A stretch of DNA of 64,000 nucleotides from JAKEFM01 sp035695825 (GCA_035695825.1 DASRRH010000029.1:1-64000); one strand, 5' to 3'; positions 16,984 through 25,935 are shown, counted from the first letter of the stretch. A program made the numbers and translations. Notes: generated by a model from the letters alone, not told the origin.

Positions 16984-17632
16984 GGGTCCCTCCCTTCGCG
17001 AGCGCCGGCTCCTCGAGCCGCTCCGCAAGCGCGCGCCGCGCGCGGAAGATCCAGGACTTCACCTGGGCGAGGCTCGCGTCGAGCGCAGCGGCGATCTCCG
17101 CGTAGGAGAGCCCCGCGTCCGCGCGCAGGAGCAGCGCGGAACGCTGGCGCTCGGGGATCGAGGCGAGGTGCGTCTCGATCGCCTCGCGCAGATCGGCCGC
17201 GGCGGCCGGAGAAGGGGCGAGCGGAAGCCCTTCGCCCCCCGGCCCTTCGCGGGCGCGCTCGCGGACCCGGTCGACGCACGCGTTCCGAACCATGTGGAAG
17301 AGCAGGCCCCGCGCGGTGCCGCGGCGCGGATCGAATCCGCCTTTGCGGGCGGCCGCGAACAGGCGGACGAACGACTCCTGCACCGCGTCCTCGGCGCCCG
17401 CAGGGTCGCCGAGGAGCCGGCGCGCGTACCGGTAGGCCGGCGCGGCGAGTCGCTCGAAGACCACGCCGAAGGCGTCGGAGTCCCCCGACGCCACGGCGCG
17501 GAGGGCGTCCTCGTCCGCGATCGGGCCGGCAGGCAAGGTGTCGGCTCCGACGATCAGTACGGAGCCGGAGGGGGGAGAGTTGCGCGCAGGGTCAGTTCCC
17601 CCCACCTGCGGAGGAAATCCCCTTTCTCTCAA
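16973..17632 (-). CDS. ECF-family RNA polymerase sigma factor
   Basis: Up to 219 residues from a TTG at 17632; a GTG at 17605 is an alternative start, and conserved sequence begins near ALRAVASGDSDAF. Region 2 is visible in LLGDPAGAEDAVQESFVRLFAAA and MVRNACVDRVRERAR, region 4 in LASIPERQRSALLLRADAGLSYAEIAAALDASLAQVKSWIFRARRAL. It overlaps its anti-sigma gene. The 133 bases upstream separate it from the TlpA-like selenoprotein candidate and should hold its promoter. Confidence 0.9.
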   Translation of the reverse strand: MRERGFPPQVGGTDPARNSPPSGSVLIVGADTLPAGPIADEDALRAVASGDSDAFGVVFERLAAPAYRYARRLLGDPAGAEDAVQESFVRLFAAARKGGFDPRRGTARGLLFHMVRNACVDRVRERAREGPGGEGLPLAPSPAAAADLREAIETHLASIPERQRSALLLRADAGLSYAEIAAALDASLAQVKSWIFRARRALAERLEEPALAKGGTRVV

Positions 17633-17765
17633 GCAGGGCCTCGACCGTTTTCCGCGCGATCTCCTCCCTGAATCCGAGCTGTCGGTCCCGCTCGCTTTCG
17701 TCCCGGCCGACCAGGACGCTCGTCGGGAGCGCCGTCACTACGTATGACCCGGAGGTGCGGCAGGG

Positions 17766-19178
17766 CTAGCGCGGTGAGCGGCCGGGGGTGGAATCGCCCT
17801 TCTCCTCGACCAGCGACTCGATCCGCTTCTCGAACTCCCCCCAGTTGGCGACCCGTCGGTCGCGGACGATCCCTTCACGATCGATGAGGAGGTTCGTGGG
17901 CATTCCGCGCGTGCCGTACGCCTCGAAGATCGGCTTCGCCTCGAGAAGGATGGGGTAGCTGAGCCCCTTCGAACGGGCGAACCGTGCTTCCCTTTCCGCC
18001 TTGTCCTCGCAGTTGATGCCCACCACGACGAGCCCCTTGTTCGAGTAGCGCTCCACGAGCGCCTTGAGGCGAGGGATCTCCTCGCGGCACGCCCCTCACC
18101 ACGAGGCCCAGAAGTTGAGGAGCACGACCTTGCCGCGCAATCTCGGGAGCGAGACCTCGTTCCCCTCGAGATCCCTCCCCGTGAACTCGGGGGCGGCCTT
18201 GCCGAGAAGGCGCTCGCCGGTCTTACGGTCCTCTTCCCACCAGGCGCGGTCCTTCTTCAGGCGATCGATCTTGCGATCGATTTCGCCTCTCAGATCCTCC
18301 GCGGCAGCGCGGAGGGGCGAACCGGCGAAGCGGGGAAGCGCCGTCTCCACCCGCTTCACCAGTGCATCGAGGTCGTCCTCCTCGGTCGCCACCATCATCT
18401 CGGTGGTCGTGATCCAGTCGGCCTCCGCGGTGCGAGTCCGAAGCTCGTCCGGGGTCATCTCCTTCGACTCGACGAGCCGGAGCGTGATCGCCGCATCCTC
18501 GATCTCCTCCGTCGATCGGACCCTCCAGCTCCGCTCGAAGGCCTTCACGAGTCCCTCGGCGCGGTCGACGATGTAAGTCTGCCGGTAAGCCTCCAGCGTC
18601 GTCGGGTTGAACTCCCCCCTCGAGATAGGAGGGGACGCGGGAGCGCAAGTGATTCGAACTCCCCCCTCCTCGGGTTCGGTCGTCCACACCTGGTCCCCCG
18701 TCAGGTTGGAGCGTGACGGGAGCGTCTCGAACAGACGATTCGGCACGCGCCATTCCCCGGCCGTCGCCGAGACGTCCCGAGGTGGGAAGGGAGCGAGGTA
18801 GAGAAAGAGATTCGCGCGCTTGAACCAGAATGCGCCGTAAGGCTTCGGCCGGAGGAGACTCGGGCCGAGCTCGGTGAAGACCGTCCCTTCGGCCTCCTCC
18901 GGCCTTCTCTTCTCCCCTCCGGCCGCACCGGCGACGGGGTCGACCTTCTGGACGAGGGCGACTCGCACGCTCCGGTCGCCGAACTTCTCGAGGGCGAGAT
19001 AGTGGAGGCGCACCTTGAACTCGCGGCGGTCCTCCCGCTCCGTCGTCGTCCCGACGCTAAGCGTGCCGTCGTAGACCCACTGCAGGCCGGGCTCGACGCG
19101 GGCGAGGCCTCCTCCGTTCCCTTCCTGGAGTCGGCCGCCGAGAACACCGACGAGCGCGAAGGAGAGCGTGGCGACCAT
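17766..19178 (-). CDS. TlpA-like thioredoxin-fold protein, probable selenoprotein (in-frame TGA at WxxWUxxC)
   Basis: Two ORFs in the same frame (19178-18096 and 18095-17766) are separated only by a TGA at 18098-18096. The sequence around it is NFWASW-TGA-GACREEIP, so TGA stands exactly where TlpA/ResA proteins have the nucleophilic first Cys of WCxxC. Reading it as Sec gives 470 residues with Sec361. Residues 1-320 form an exported N-terminal domain with a signal peptide; 321-470 are a full thioredoxin fold, including GLVVVGINCEDK and the cis-Pro loop RGMPTNLLIDREG. A stem-loop follows the TGA. The alternative is a nonsense mutation or sequencing error (TGC to TGA). Expected to act as a periplasmic thiol/disulfide oxidoreductase. 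Confidence 0.75.
18069..18098 (-). promoter_or_regulatory. SECIS-like stem-loop after the in-frame TGA
   Basis: Eleven bases after the TGA (18098-18096) a perfect 6-bp stem GCGAGG/CCTCGC (18085-18069) closes a 5-base loop AGATC. Bacterial SECIS elements sit just downstream of UGA, have a short apical loop with a G among the first two loop bases, and lie within the coding sequence. This hairpin fits all three. The bases just around the TGA (TGAGG with CCTCA) could extend pairing outward. SelB recognition has not been tested. Confidence 0.5.
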
Positions 19179-19268
19179 CGACCATCTCCTCTGCCCCGAG
19201 TCTCCGGGGCCGAGGTTCGGGATCGTACCACCGGCGCCGCGCCGCCGCAGAGGAGACGCGATCCGCCG

Positions 19269-21053
19269 CTACTCGAAGACGATCGAGAGGGGCATCAGCG
19301 CGAGGGCGGGCTTGTTCGCGAGCGCGGCGAAGACCTGCGCCGCCCGTTGCGCGCGCTCCCGCACCGCGGGGAACGCCCCGAGGCCCTCGAGCGCTCCGCC
19401 GACCTCCACCTTCGCGAAGGGGAATCCCCCCTCTTCCAGGAGCTCCATCAGGGAACGCGGCCGCGGCATCTCGTAGATCGGGAGCGGCACCTTCGGGTCG
19501 AGGCCCGCCTTCTCCTTGGCGAGCGCGATCGCGTCGTCGAGGCCTCCGAGCCGGTCGACGAGCCCCAGCTCGACGGCCCGCTTCCCCGACCAGATCCGCC
19601 CGCGCGCGATCGCCTCGATCTTCTCGGGGGTCGTCCCGCGCCCCTCGGCGACCTTCGCCACGAAATCGCCGTAGAAGGCCTCCATGAACTTCCGGAGGCC
19701 CTCGCGTTCCTCGTCGCTGAAGGGGGTGTCGAGGGTCATCATCCCCGCGCGCTTGCCGCGCTGGAGCGACTGGGGGTTCGCGCCGATCTTCTGGTACAGC
19801 CCGCCGAGGACGGGCTTCATCGCGACGACGCCGATCGAGCCGGTGATCGTCGTCGGCTCGGCGACGATGGCCGTCGCCCCCATCGCGATGTAGTACCCCC
19901 CCGAGCCCGCGACGTCGGCCATCGAGACGACGAAGGGCTTCTTCGCCTTCGCGCGCCGGACCTCGCGCCAGATCTCGTCGGAGGCGAGCCCCGAGCCCCC
20001 GGGCGAGTCGACCCGCATGACGATCGCCTTGATCGAGTCGTCCTTCGCCGCCTCCCGGATCGCCTCGACCATCGTCCGCGAGCCCATCGTCCCCCCGCCG
20101 AAGGGGGAGGCCTCCTCGCTCTTCCCCGTCACGATCATCCCGTTCGCGTAGACGAGCGCGATCTTGTCCCCCTCCGGAGGCTTCGGCTTCTTGAACAGCT
20201 CCGAGAAGATCTGGAACACCCCCGACATGTCCTCGAAGTCGAGCTCCCTCTTCTTCTTCTTCTCGTAGTCCTCGACGAAGGAGACCGCCTCGCCGTACGC
20301 GTCGGCGAGCCGGGCCTTGAACTCGTCCTCGTACTCGACGGCGTCGACGAGTCCTCGCGCGCGCGCCTGCGCCGGGGTGAAGATCGCCGTGTCGATCGCG
20401 GCCTTCACCCGGTCCGGGGTCATCTTCCGCCCCTTCGCGATCGTCTCGACGAGGTGCCCGTAGACGTCGTCGAGGATCGCCTCGAGAGACTCCCTCTGTG
20501 CCGGGGACATCTCGCGGAGGTAGAAGTTCTCGAAGGCGGTCTTGTACTCCCCGATGTGGACGACGTCGGCGACGACGCCGATCTTCTCGAGGAGGTCGCG
20601 GAGGTAGGTCAGCTCGACGCGGAGCCCCGGCAGGATCACGTCGCCGGCGGGCTCGAGGGAGATCTCGTCGCATCCGCCGGCGACCAGGAACTCCCCGAGA
20701 CCGAGCGACTCGACCCGCGCGTGGACCTTCTTCCCCGCCCCCCGCACCCGCTCGAGGACGCGGCGCACCTCGGCCGACTTCGCGATGCCGAGCGAGACGT
20801 CGTCGAGGCGGAGCACGAGCCCCCTCACCTCGGGGTCGTCCTTCACCTTCTCGATCCGACGGAGGAACGCCCGGAAGGACTTCGGCGCGGCGCCGAACAG
20901 GCCGAACGCCCGCTCCGGCGCGTCCTGCATCGGCCCGTCGATTCGGACCTCGGCGAGCCGGACGACGTCTTTCTTCGCCGCGGCTTCGTCGGCGGCGGCG
21001 GGGGCCTGGGGCGAGAGGAGGAGCGGGAGGAGGAGCGCGGCGGGCGTCGGCAT
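19269..21053 (-). CDS. sppA: Signal peptide peptidase SppA (protease IV), 67-kDa type
   Basis: 594 residues with a signal peptide (AALLLPLLLSPQAPAAA). It has the tandem-domain architecture of protease IV: an N-terminal domain with the catalytic Lys in GEYKTAFENFY (near residue 170) and a C-terminal domain with MRVDSPGGSGLASDEI and the nucleophilic Ser in DVAGSGGYYIAMGA (near residue 382). PTTITGSIGVVAMKP is also characteristic. It degrades signal peptides left in the inner membrane. Confidence 0.93.
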   Translation of the reverse strand: MPTPAALLLPLLLSPQAPAAADEAAAKKDVVRLAEVRIDGPMQDAPERAFGLFGAAPKSFRAFLRRIEKVKDDPEVRGLVLRLDDVSLGIAKSAEVRRVLERVRGAGKKVHARVESLGLGEFLVAGGCDEISLEPAGDVILPGLRVELTYLRDLLEKIGVVADVVHIGEYKTAFENFYLREMSPAQRESLEAILDDVYGHLVETIAKGRKMTPDRVKAAIDTAIFTPAQARARGLVDAVEYEDEFKARLADAYGEAVSFVEDYEKKKKRELDFEDMSGVFQIFSELFKKPKPPEGDKIALVYANGMIVTGKSEEASPFGGGTMGSRTMVEAIREAAKDDSIKAIVMRVDSPGGSGLASDEIWREVRRAKAKKPFVVSMADVAGSGGYYIAMGATAIVAEPTTITGSIGVVAMKPVLGGLYQKIGANPQSLQRGKRAGMMTLDTPFSDEEREGLRKFMEAFYGDFVAKVAEGRGTTPEKIEAIARGRIWSGKRAVELGLVDRLGGLDDAIALAKEKAGLDPKVPLPIYEMPRPRSLMELLEEGGFPFAKVEVGGALEGLGAFPAVRERAQRAAQVFAALANKPALALMPLSIVFE

Positions 21054-21137
21054 GGGCGGCCTCTGGGGGAATCCCCTGCGAAACCGCCGCAGGATACGCC
21101 TCGGCGCAGGGCTTATCGATCCCCGCGCGTCCTGCCC

Positions 21138-22007
21138 CTACGGCGCGCCCGGCACGCCGACCCCGGCGTTGATCGATGCGCCCGCGCCCTGCACGGCCTG
21201 AACGCGGTAGTTCCCTTCGGGGAGGCCGACTCCGACGGCCGGGAAGGTCGTCTGCCAGCGTCCGGTCGCCGGGTTCACGGCGACGACGTGCGCGTCCGTG
21301 AACCCCGACGGTCCCAAGATGGTGACCGTGACGGAACCGTTCTCGGAGTCGGCCTCCCCTCCGACGGACAGGATCCCGTCCCCGGAGGATTCCTCGTCGC
21401 TCCCCGCGACGAGCGCGAAGATCTTGAGCTCCCGCGGGGGGAGCGGGACCGACGTTCCCGGGTTCGGCGCCGGCGGTGCGACGTCGACGCCGTCGGCGAG
21501 CGTCGCGTTCACGGCGAAGCGCGTGCTCGCCGCGACCCGTCGGGTGAAGGTCAGCATGCGCTTCCCGAGCCGGAGGCGGGCCTTCGCGACCTCCCCCTCG
21601 AGCCCGGCCTGGAACCGGTCGAGCTCGCCGAAGTCGCCGAGGAGCGAGCCGGGGAAGAAGGGGCTCGTCGAGGCCTGCGCGGAGGCGAAGCTCTCGACGC
21701 CGCGCGCGGCGCCGTCCGCCGAGGTGCGCAGGCCCACGAGAGCCCCGTTCGCCATCTCGGTGGAAGCCGGAATCATCGCTTCGAGGCCGACGGTCCCGGC
21801 TGCCACGGCGGAGCCGAGGCCCTCGAACTGACCGCCGTAGAAACCGAGGCCGGCCTTGACGGCCTCCCGGAGGAGCTTCAGCTCCGCGGTCGAGAACGCG
21901 CGGAGCGCCCTCGAGGGATCCGTCGCGTCCGACGGGATCGCGCCGACCGTGCAGACCGCACCGAGGAGCCAGGCGGTCGGTGCAGCGAATCCTCTTCGCA
22001 CTTTCAT
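21138..22007 (-). CDS. Exported protein with Ala-rich helical and beta domains, function unknown
   Basis: 289 residues with a signal peptide (AAPTAWLLGAVCTVGAIPSDA). Residues 30-130 are helical and Ala/Gly-rich (GFYGGQFEGLGSAVAAGTVGL), the C-terminal 120 residues are beta-rich (GSVTVTILGPSG, AHVVAVNPATGRWQTTFPAVGVGLPEGNYRVQA) and look like a carboxypeptidase-regulatory or Ig-like domain. No family was recognised. It is followed by sppA on the same strand after 84 bases. Confidence 0.6.
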   Translation of the reverse strand: MKVRRGFAAPTAWLLGAVCTVGAIPSDATDPSRALRAFSTAELKLLREAVKAGLGFYGGQFEGLGSAVAAGTVGLEAMIPASTEMANGALVGLRTSADGAARGVESFASAQASTSPFFPGSLLGDFGELDRFQAGLEGEVAKARLRLGKRMLTFTRRVAASTRFAVNATLADGVDVAPPAPNPGTSVPLPPRELKIFALVAGSDEESSGDGILSVGGEADSENGSVTVTILGPSGFTDAHVVAVNPATGRWQTTFPAVGVGLPEGNYRVQAVQGAGASINAGVGVPGAP

Positions 22008-22182
22008 GAGGGGAGGCCCCGTCCTGCTCGCCATCCCAACCCACCCATGCGGCCCCCGGGCTGCCGCGCCTAGAAGCGTACCCCGATCGATGGGAGCGAG
22101 GCGGCCGAGCGCCACTCTCCTCTCCCTGCCCCCCCTCCGCGCGGGCCGGACTCCCGGCGCGGGAGACCCTCCAACCGGGGTC

Positions 22183-22668
22183 TCAGCTCCGGGGCGCCGG
22201 AGCCTTCTCCCCGGCGACCCGCCGGAGGATGCCGAGCCTCTTCCCCCGGGGGACCCCCTGGTCGCAGGCGAGGTAGAGGACGGTCTCCTCCTTGGCGTTG
22301 TGCTCCCCGAGGATCTTCTCGAGGGACCGGGCCGTCCTCCAGAGGGGGGCGGATCCATCGGCCCGACCCCGCAGGACGGCGATCTCCGCGCGGAGCCGCT
22401 GCTTCAGGACGCGGATCTCGCGGTGCTCGGCCCGCATGACCTCCGTCGGACCCTCGCCGTGGAGGCCGCTCGCCTCCTCGAAGGCCGGGAAGATCAAGTC
22501 CTCCTCCCAGCGGATGTGCCGCTCGAGGTTGCGGTCGTACTCGTCGAAGGTCGCGAGCGCGTGTGCCGGCTCGCCTTCGCGCGCGCGCTCCAACGCGTCG
22601 CGATAGAGGTCGTCGATCTCGCGGTGGTCCTGCTGGAAGAAGTCGGTGATCGTCGTCGGTTCTTTCAC
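22183..22668 (-). CDS. Hemerythrin HHE-domain protein
   Basis: 161 residues from a GTG with GGAGGT upstream. Conserved His/Glu pairs of the four-helix diiron fold are visible: FFQQDHREIDDLY, HIRWEEDLIFPAFEEASG, MRAEHREI, and LGEHNAKEETVLYLACDQG. Such proteins bind O2 or NO or repair Fe-S clusters. It is the last gene of the nitrite/nitrate oxidoreductase operon, where protection against NO or O2 is a reasonable guess. Confidence 0.85.
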   Translation of the reverse strand: MKEPTTITDFFQQDHREIDDLYRDALERAREGEPAHALATFDEYDRNLERHIRWEEDLIFPAFEEASGLHGEGPTEVMRAEHREIRVLKQRLRAEIAVLRGRADGSAPLWRTARSLEKILGEHNAKEETVLYLACDQGVPRGKRLGILRRVAGEKAPAPRS

Positions 22669-22678
22669 GGAGACCTCC

Positions 22679-23614
22679 TCATGGGTCCGAGGGAACGGGG
22701 AGCGCCCCGGTCGAGGCGAGGGAGTAGCGGTCCACGCACTCGCGGCACGCGCCGCGCTCGGGGGCCCAGTCGGGGAACGCGGCGCGGATGCGGGCGAGGA
22801 CCCGCCCGGGAATCGGGGCCTCCGGGTCCGCCCAGTCGAACGTCGGGAACCGGCAGAGCGGGCAGCGCGCACCGGGCGCACCTCCTCCGGATCCACCTCC
22901 CATCGTCTCGGCCGGTTGCTCCGCGAGGGAGAGGAGGGCGGCGTGCGAGGGACGAGGCCCGTCGTAGAGCCGGTCGAAGGCCGCCCGTCGCGTCTCCGCA
23001 GGCAGGGAGCGAAACACGTGGTCAAACTCCTCCGCCGACGCCTCCCGGGGCCGGAGACCGGGCAGGCCCGCCCGCGCGGACCTGCCCTCGGCGCTGATCC
23101 CCCAAAGGAGCCTGTAGCGGTCCCGCGTCCGGGCGTCGGGAGCCGGGGCGGCCGACCTCCCGAAGGTCGGGTCGAGGAGGTCGGCGACGAGCCGCAGCTC
23201 GTGGCGGAGGAAGCGCCGGAGCGCCTCGCCGTCGCGGAAGCGGCCCGGCCGGAGGGACACGATGACGGTGAGCTCCTCGCGTCCGAGCTCGGGGCTCGGC
23301 CTTCCGTGGAGGTCCGCTCCCTCCGCTTGGGACGTCGCGACGGCGTGCACGAGGAGCCGATCCGCCCGACCGAGGGAGGGCCCCGCTTCGATCGCCGCGG
23401 CCCGGAGGGAGGCGTCGAGGCCGAGTTGCTCGAACCAGCGCGCGTGACGCTCGCGCGCGGCGGTCTCCCGTTCGTCTCCCGGAGGTCTCCCGTAGATCGC
23501 CTCGAGGTCGCGGTGGTACCGGCGCGCGCACCGGAGGTCACCGGCGGCCTCCCGGGCGCGGACCTCGTCGAAGACGACCGCCTCGAGGAGGGCCCCGTCG
23601 ACCTCGATGCGCAT
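22679..23614 (-). CDS. Uncharacterised protein with C-terminal paired CxxC, in the NXR/Nar operon
   Basis: 311 residues. The N-terminal two thirds are Arg/Glu-rich and helical, with RFLRHELRLVADLLDPTFG (a HELxxV segment resembling but not matching a HExxH metalloprotease motif) and RDRYRLLWGISAEGR. The C-terminus carries ARCPLCRFPTFDW and GACRECVDRY, two CxxC knuckles that should bind one zinc or an Fe-S cluster. It is flanked by the TorD-type chaperone and the hemerythrin gene, which suggests a role in maturation or electron transfer. I do not recognise the family. Confidence 0.6.
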   Translation of the reverse strand: MRIEVDGALLEAVVFDEVRAREAAGDLRCARRYHRDLEAIYGRPPGDERETAARERHARWFEQLGLDASLRAAAIEAGPSLGRADRLLVHAVATSQAEGADLHGRPSPELGREELTVIVSLRPGRFRDGEALRRFLRHELRLVADLLDPTFGRSAAPAPDARTRDRYRLLWGISAEGRSARAGLPGLRPREASAEEFDHVFRSLPAETRRAAFDRLYDGPRPSHAALLSLAEQPAETMGGGSGGGAPGARCPLCRFPTFDWADPEAPIPGRVLARIRAAFPDWAPERGACRECVDRYSLASTGALPVPSDP

Positions 23615-23620
23615 GCCGGC

Positions 23621-24376
23621 CTATCCGGGGGTGCGCCCCGCGGCCTCCGCGAGGGGGCAGCTCACGCACCCCGCCTCGTCCTCGAAGGAGAGCGCCCGCA
23701 GCGGGAGGTCCTCGGCCCCCGTCCGGACGCCGAGCGCGGCCCCTTCCGAACCCACCAACGCGGCGAGCAGATCGGCGGCGGCGCCGAATCCTCCGGCGCC
23801 CGCTTCGACGCGAAGGCGCGTAGCGAACGCCGGAGCGAGGCGGCCGACGTGGTCGCGCAGGAACTCCGCGCGCGTGGCTCGGCAGGTCTCGGCATGCTCG
23901 GCCTCGCCGCGCGAAAGCGCGCGGGCCTCCTTGTACGCGAGGAAATGGAGGAACTCGCACTCGACGGAGAGGTGGTCCGGACGCTCGTCGCCCGGGTGGA
24001 CCTGCAGCCCGTGGGCCCGGTAGAAGGCGGCGAGGTCGGCGATCGCGTGGGGCTGGAGGAGGCTCCCCTCGAGGCCCCAGAGAGTCTCGTACGGAGGCGC
24101 CGGCGCCTGCAGGGTGTGGCCGAAGATCCGGACGTACTCTTCCTCGAGCGAGGCGGCGTCCCGCCCCTCGAAGGAGCGGCGGGCCCGGCCGACCGCCTCG
24201 AGGAGCGGGCCCTCCCCGAGGGCTGCGGCGGCCCTCTCGGCCGCCTCCCAAAGCGCGGACTCGCCGAGGTCGGCCGCCGCCTCGGGGCGCGGGTAGCGGA
24301 AGAGGGCGGCCGCCGTCCTCCAGAGCGCGCTGCGGGGGAGAAGCTCGTCGCGGGGTTCGCGGGGGGAGTCGCTCAC
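23621..24376 (-). CDS. TorD/NarJ-family molybdoenzyme assembly chaperone
   Basis: 251 residues, all-helical. The family core is visible: LEEEYVRIFGHTLQAPAPPYETLWG, LQPHAIADLAAFYRAHGLQV, and RPDHLSVECEFLHFLAYKEARAL. The C-terminus adds AGCVSCPLAEA, a CxxC. These chaperones bind the Tat signal and apo-form of the Mo catalytic subunit until cofactor insertion. It starts just before the end of the beta-subunit gene. Confidence 0.88.
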   Translation of the reverse strand: MSDSPREPRDELLPRSALWRTAAALFRYPRPEAAADLGESALWEAAERAAAALGEGPLLEAVGRARRSFEGRDAASLEEEYVRIFGHTLQAPAPPYETLWGLEGSLLQPHAIADLAAFYRAHGLQVHPGDERPDHLSVECEFLHFLAYKEARALSRGEAEHAETCRATRAEFLRDHVGRLAPAFATRLRVEAGAGGFGAAADLLAALVGSEGAALGVRTGAEDLPLRALSFEDEAGCVSCPLAEAAGRTPG

Positions 24377-24392
24377 GATCGCCTCTCGATCC

Positions 24393-25658
24393 TCAGATGG
24401 AGTTCAGGTGCTTCGCGGGGCGGACGTAGATCGGTTCCTCGACCTTCGTGCGGAAGAGCTCTCTCCCGTCCTCCCCGAAGGCGACCACCGTGTCGTCGTA
24501 GAGCTCGAACTTCCCCCCGTCCCGCTCCGTCTCCCAGACCTTTGGCCCCGGCTCGACCTCGTAGCGGAAGACGATCCGGTTGGACTTCCGGAACAGCTGG
24601 AGCACCGCGAGGAGCTCCCGGTCCGGGTGAAGGTACGCCTCCACGGCGTGTTCGACCCCCGGTCCGAACATCTGGACGAGGTAGTCGCGCGGGACCCAGC
24701 GCGGGGGGATGTAGTAACCGTTGGGCTGCGTCCCGAACTGCGGGTAGAGGGGGAGCGCCACCTTCGCCACCTTGACGAGGTAGTAGATCGGGTTTTTCCG
24801 ATCCTCCTTCCACTCGCCGTCCTTCCCGACTCCCACGAGCCCCTGGAGCCGGATCTGGCCGATGCACGCCGACATGCAGCGCGTCTCCGTCGGGCGGCCC
24901 TCCGCGTCGAGGTCGCGCCCCTCGAGGCGCGGGAAGCAGGCGATGCACTTCTCCGAGACCCGGGTCGTGCCGCGGTACATCGACTTCTTGTACGGGCAGG
25001 CCTCGACGCACTTGCGGTAGCCGCGGCAGCGCTCCTGGTCGATCAGCACGACCCCGTCCTCGGGGCGCTTGTAGATCGCCTTCCGCGGACAGGCCGCGAG
25101 GCAGGCGGGGTAGGTGCAGTGGTTGCAGATCCGGGCGAGGTAGAAGAACCAGGTCCGGTGGACCGGGAGCGATTCCCCCTCGCGGTGGAGGACGCCGGAG
25201 ACCCCGCCGGGGCCGACGGGGACGTCTTCGTAGAGGTTGGGCGAGTGCCACTCCTCGTCGGCGGGGAGATACCCGAGCGCGACCTGCGGACCCTTCGCCG
25301 AACGGACCCGGGCGGCCTCGAAGATGGTCTTCCCGTCGTAGACGCCGTACGGCCCCGCCTCGCCGGCCTCCGGGTCCCGCCAGCCGATCCGCTCGGGGTC
25401 CGCCTCGTCGAGCATCTCGAGCAGCCGCGCGTCCCACTGGCGTGGGTAGCCCCCGTAGGGTTTCGTCTCGACGTTCGCCCACCACATCGCCTCTTGCCCC
25501 TTGCCGAAGGTCCAGGTCGACTTGCACGCCATCGTGCAGGTCTGGCAACCGATGCAGCGGTTGGTGTTGAAGACGAACGCGAACTGGCGCCTGGGGTACG
25601 CGCCCGCGTAGGGGTACTCCATCGGCCGACCGAGCTGCCAGTTGAAGACCTGGGTCAT
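24393..25658 (-). CDS. NxrB/NarH-like four-cluster iron-sulfur subunit
   Basis: 421 residues. Four Cys groups typical of NarH/NxrB are present: CIGCQTCTMAC at residues 35-45; CNHCTYPACLAACP; CRGYRKCVEACP; and CIACFPRL with CMSACIGQIR. Length and sequence (FNTNRCIGCQTCTMACKSTWTFGKGQE) resemble the beta subunits of periplasmic nitrite oxidoreductases and related selenate/perchlorate reductases. It passes electrons between the Mo subunit and the cytochrome subunit. Confidence 0.9.
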   Translation of the reverse strand: MTQVFNWQLGRPMEYPYAGAYPRRQFAFVFNTNRCIGCQTCTMACKSTWTFGKGQEAMWWANVETKPYGGYPRQWDARLLEMLDEADPERIGWRDPEAGEAGPYGVYDGKTIFEAARVRSAKGPQVALGYLPADEEWHSPNLYEDVPVGPGGVSGVLHREGESLPVHRTWFFYLARICNHCTYPACLAACPRKAIYKRPEDGVVLIDQERCRGYRKCVEACPYKKSMYRGTTRVSEKCIACFPRLEGRDLDAEGRPTETRCMSACIGQIRLQGLVGVGKDGEWKEDRKNPIYYLVKVAKVALPLYPQFGTQPNGYYIPPRWVPRDYLVQMFGPGVEHAVEAYLHPDRELLAVLQLFRKSNRIVFRYEVEPGPKVWETERDGGKFELYDDTVVAFGEDGRELFRTKVEEPIYVRPAKHLNSI

Positions 25659-25665
25659 CGCCCCC

Positions 25666-25935
25666 TCATCGGCCGAGAGGCCTGTAACGGGCCATCGCCT
25701 CGCGCACGAGCGAGCGCACGCCCTCCTCGCCCCGTCGCCGGAGGATCGCGTGCGCCCCCGCGTAGAAGGGGGTCCGGAAGACCGCCATCACGTGCGCCTC
25801 GTCGAAGCCGAGCCGAACGAACTCCTCGACGAGGCCCCGCGCGATCGCCTCCTCCGCCGCCCCGCCGTCCGCGACGGGGACGGCGACCCCGACGAGCGCG
25901 TGGGGGTCCTCCGGGTCGAACTCGTCCTTGGGAAT
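25666..25935 (-). CDS. 89-codon ORF between alpha and beta subunit genes, no canonical start
   Basis: An open frame reads DEFDPEDPHALVGVAVPV, VEEFVRLGFDEAHVMAVFR and YAGAHAILRRRGEEGVRALV-like C-terminal sequence, stopping 7 bases before the beta subunit ATG. The codon pattern is that of a real gene. No ATG, GTG or TTG lies in frame before codon 49. An ATT at 25935, 7 bases after GGGAG, is the best start and overlaps the end of the alpha gene. A rare ATT start, or coupling to alpha translation, would explain it; a sequencing error is possible. The function is unknown. Confidence 0.5.
   Translation of the reverse strand: MPKDEFDPEDPHALVGVAVPVADGGAAEEAIARGLVEEFVRLGFDEAHVMAVFRTPFYAGAHAILRRRGEEGVRSLVREAMARYRPLGR

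Noticed and set aside
14269..17769. A 1166-codon plus-strand open frame across the hydrolase, lipoprotein and sigma genes
   Set aside because: The minus-strand products have clear motifs (GHSFGG, HX3CX2C, sigma region 4), while the plus-strand translation is low-complexity Arg/Gly/Ala.
18645..18670. GTTCGAATC, also T-loop-like
   Set aside because: It lies in frame inside the TlpA-like coding sequence, with no cloverleaf.
17766..19178. TlpA-like gene as a simple pseudogene
   Set aside because: There is only one stop, placed exactly at the catalytic Cys, and the downstream domain is intact and in frame. A base error remains possible and is recorded as the alternative.
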